Shown here: positions 6,701 to 7,765 of the stretch, one piece after another
Layout: each line of letters opens with the position of its first letter
How positions within the stretch are numbered: position 1 is the first letter of the stretch
DNA from: an uncultured bacterium
GTDB lineage: Bacteria > Patescibacteriota > Patescibacteriia > Patescibacteriales > UBA12465
Direction of reading: 5' to 3'
DNA: 7,765 bases
NCBI GenBank assembly: GCA_903904095.1
Contig: CAIVBF010000142.1
Span: 1 to 7,765 of the forward strand
Translations under genes and position numbers: made by a program
The notes under the pieces: generated by a model
Databases searched by the model: none
What the model was told of the DNA's origin: nothing
Seen by the model: the letters and a program-made list of their open reading frames with translations, nothing else

Positions 6701-7643
6701 AGCCACCACGTCCAGTTGCCTGAACATCACGGATTCTCCCGCCGGTTCCAGTTTGCGCGCCAGGAAATGGCGCAACCCCAGTTGGAAAATTGTGAGTCTC
6801 AGCCGTAAACAAAATGTGGTAAGTCAATTTCTCCTTTTTGAATTTAGATGCCCGCCCTGGTTCATCAGGGATTAGCGTCCAAATATCATAACCCTTAATG
6901 GCGCTAGAGTTATCGTTGAAAGCGATAACACTGTTGCTCGGATTAGCCGAGAGCGTTGACTTAACAATCTCCATAAGTGTCTCTGGCATCTCCACGCCAT
7001 TAATGACTTGCCTCCCCTTAAAATACCCATGGCGAGAATGTTCGCTATTGGCATTATTAAGATCCATGATTTCAACGATGGTTGGATTGCGATGACAGCG
7101 TCCTACAAAATAATCGTAGTAAGCTTGCTTATCGCGCTCATCCATTGAAGAGCCAGGAATTTGACTAAAGGCCGCAATCCCAAGCTGCATTAGCGGAACC
7201 TCATAAACCTCTTCCGGACTCTGTCCTGTCTCAAAAGTTTCAAGCGGTTCCGGATAAATTACCTCGGTCATCCGATCACAAGAAACACTTTTGCCGACCG
7301 ATCTTCGCGACATTTCCAAACGTGTCACCTTGTTTACGCCGCAGCTTCTTAAAATTGAAAGAGCATTAGTATTAAAGGGTGTCGCAAAATTTAATCGCGG
7401 ACCAATTTCAATAATCGGCTTTCCAAAATTTTTGGCAATACCTAACAAGAAAGTCTTCACAGACAATCCTTCCGGCTCAAAGGTCTCAGTCAGGACCCAG
7501 CAAATGATTTTCATTTCTTTAGCATTCAATGGTTGCGAAACCTCTAAATTGAAACAGATCTCTTCGTTCGGTGTAATTGAGCGATAAAGATGAAGAACTT
7601 TTGATTTTTTTGAATCTCTTGATCCTTTTGAATTTGTGCTCAT
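3726..7643 (-). CDS. purL: Single-chain phosphoribosylformylglycinamidine (FGAM) synthase
   Basis: This enzyme converts FGAR, glutamine and ATP to FGAM, the fourth step of de novo purine synthesis. At 1305 residues it is the fused large form (E. coli PurL 1295), not the PurS/PurL/PurQ complex. Visible parts in order: a PurS-like N-terminal region (about 15-155) with GPRLNFATP at 81-89; a linker with NSEHSRH at 199-205; the first AIRS-type half with ETHNFPTG at 282-289, GTGGRIRD at 299-306 and DQGAGG at 487-492; the second half with VDGGKDSLSM at 767-776 and HDISDGG at 880-886; and a class I glutaminase from about 1044, with GGFSYAD at 1096-1102, nucleophile C1139 in SVCNGCQL, and H1265 and E1267 in MPHPER. 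The triad is complete and no frameshift is seen. Several blocks resemble eukaryotic PFAS more than E. coli PurL. The sequence appears more GC-rich than its neighbours by eye. The start is fixed by a strong ribosome site; the next Met is residue 44. No other pur gene is nearby. Confidence 0.97.
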   Translation of the reverse strand: MSTNSKGSRDSKKSKVLHLYRSITPNEEICFNLEVSQPLNAKEMKIICWVLTETFEPEGLSVKTFLLGIAKNFGKPIIEIGPRLNFATPFNTNALSILRSCGVNKVTRLEMSRRSVGKSVSCDRMTEVIYPEPLETFETGQSPEEVYEVPLMQLGIAAFSQIPGSSMDERDKQAYYDYFVGRCHRNPTIVEIMDLNNANSEHSRHGYFKGRQVINGVEMPETLMEIVKSTLSANPSNSVIAFNDNSSAIKGYDIWTLIPDEPGRASKFKKEKLTYHILFTAETHNFPTGVAPFPGAQTGTGGRIRDVQATGRGGLMLAGTVGYAVGNLNLDDYQLPWEKKDLYPENLASAKDILIRGSDGTTRYGNEIGEPVILGFTRASASYLPNSERREWLKPILFTGGIGQIDERHLQKQDADKGMLIIEIGGPAYRIGFGGGAASSLMQGENRADLDFNAVQRGDAEMEQKMNRVVRSCIEMGNENPIVSIHDQGAGGPANVLKELVEHAGGWVEICNINSGDPTLSVLETWVCEFQERNGILIWSDNLESFRDICDREKVNCEILGQVTGDGIFTVCDARYTRADGYKATPVQMELKSVLGGMPQKTFSSDDIPLELRPLDLPQNLRIANDALKRVLRLLSVGSKRFLTNKGDRSVTGLIAQQQCCGPLQLTVSDIAVVAQSHFVNDLGLYSGAATSIGEQPIKMLVNPEAGARMAVAEALTNMGCALISDIGNIKCSVNWMAAPKLPGEGSRMYRAATAMRDFMVRIRMAVDGGKDSLSMATKVNHPDGKNELVKSPMEMVVSAYCTVPDITKVMTPDIKYPGKSKIMHIDLACGRRRLGGSALAQVYGQIGNDCPDIEDPELLASTFMNLQKLIQDDLILSCHDISDGGLIVSLLEMLFAGNCGFIGEIKCASWRHLDYLFAEEAGWLIEYLPENEDKIKKLLHLSNDFDLLHCHVLGKTNRSHKIILNSVWPNPIEGNSFILNEDICALRDTWEETSYNLERLQCNPRLADEENKNIFSRTGPEYHLSFTPEAPSALLDSASENRPKVAIIREEGSNGDREMTSYFELGGFEAWDINMTDLLTKKVDLADFRGVAFVGGFSYADVLDSAKGWAATILFNQDLRKMFDDFYLRSDTFSLSVCNGCQLASLLGWVPVKNLPGDYQPRFVRNKSGRFESRFATVKIFDSPAIMLKGMAGSVLGIWVAHGEGLLHVCNRINWSQLKKFAPIRYVDDSGEPTDAYPFNPNGSAEGVTALCDETGRHLAMMPHPERAFLKWQWAYMPEEWKQNLLASPWMKMTQNAYDWCIKN

Positions 7644-7650
7644 TTTAATC

Positions 7651-7656
7651 CCTCCT
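7651..7656 (-). promoter_or_regulatory. Strong Shine-Dalgarno site of purL
   Basis: On the minus strand AGGAGG (7656 to 7651), inside GTGGAGGAGGG, lies seven bases before the ATG at 7643. It is the only good ribosome site in the window and settles the purL start. A C-run just upstream (complement of G at 7661-7665) could weakly pair with it. Confidence 0.85.
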
Positions 7657-7701
7657 CCACGGGGGCTTCTTTTGATTGGTTAAACTATTTATTTTTATTT
7701 T

Positions 7702-7732
7702 ATTATTAAAGTTCATTAAAAATTGATGTCAA
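7702..7732 (-). promoter_or_regulatory. Candidate promoter of purL
   Basis: On the minus strand a perfect TTGACA (7732 to 7727) is followed by AATAAT (7707 to 7702), five of six to the -10 consensus, at a spacing of 19 bases, longer than the ideal 17. Initiation near 7695 would give a leader of about 50 bases. No PurR-like palindrome or riboswitch was recognised in it. Confidence 0.5.
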
Positions 7733-7765
7733 AATTTCAATAAATTAAAATTAGGCATCATCACA

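Noticed and set aside
3849..7587. Several plus-strand open frames of 65-106 codons opposite purL, and a minus-strand frame of 79 codons within it.
   Set aside because: They are antisense or out-of-frame shadows of the intact 1305-codon purL, with no recognisable domains or ribosome sites.
1..7765. CRISPR arrays, insertion sequences, transposon ends and phage attachment sites.
   Set aside because: No regularly spaced repeats, transposase fragments or direct-repeat copies of the tRNA 3' ends were found, so the two tRNA genes show no sign of an integrated element within this window.

Overview
The window looks like bacterial chromosome from a low-GC, gene-dense genome with short intergenic gaps. 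Two tRNA genes lack an encoded CCA end. Several Shine-Dalgarno sites are weak or missing, and sigma70-type promoters are close to consensus. A candidate phyla (Patescibacteria/CPR-like) origin is plausible, but that is inference; nothing here fixes the taxon.

Layout. 1-1270 (+): a GNAT-family acetyltransferase, then a VIT1/CCC1-type membrane metal transporter that may be translated from a leaderless transcript, closed by a hairpin terminator. 1271-2223 (+): a single-gene unit with a consensus extended -10 promoter, a roughly 117-nt leader folding into a 27-position hairpin, a 216-residue protein of unknown function built from degenerate helical repeats, and its own terminator. 2227-2404 (-): tRNA-Glu(UUC) with its own promoter, a palindrome in its leader, and its own terminator, convergent with the preceding gene. 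2444-3708 (+): tsaD, the universal t6A37 tRNA-modification gene, then tRNA-Cys(GCA), whose promoter overlaps the end of tsaD, closed by a strong terminator that reads in both directions. 3726-7732 (-): a complete 1305-residue single-chain FGAM synthase (PurL/PFAS) with a strong Shine-Dalgarno site and an upstream promoter.

How the genes work together. Three loci serve translation (two tRNAs and TsaD), although neither tRNA is a TsaD substrate by anticodon. PurL catalyses the fourth step of de novo purine synthesis and stands alone here, without other pur genes. Its signature blocks read more like the eukaryotic PFAS enzyme than the E. coli one, so its origin deserves a phylogeny. The least explained object is the promoter, structured leader and helical-repeat protein at 1350-2223. 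The terminators at 1236-1265, 2188-2251 and 3674-3708 divide the window into separately expressed units, so no multi-gene pathway operon is visible.
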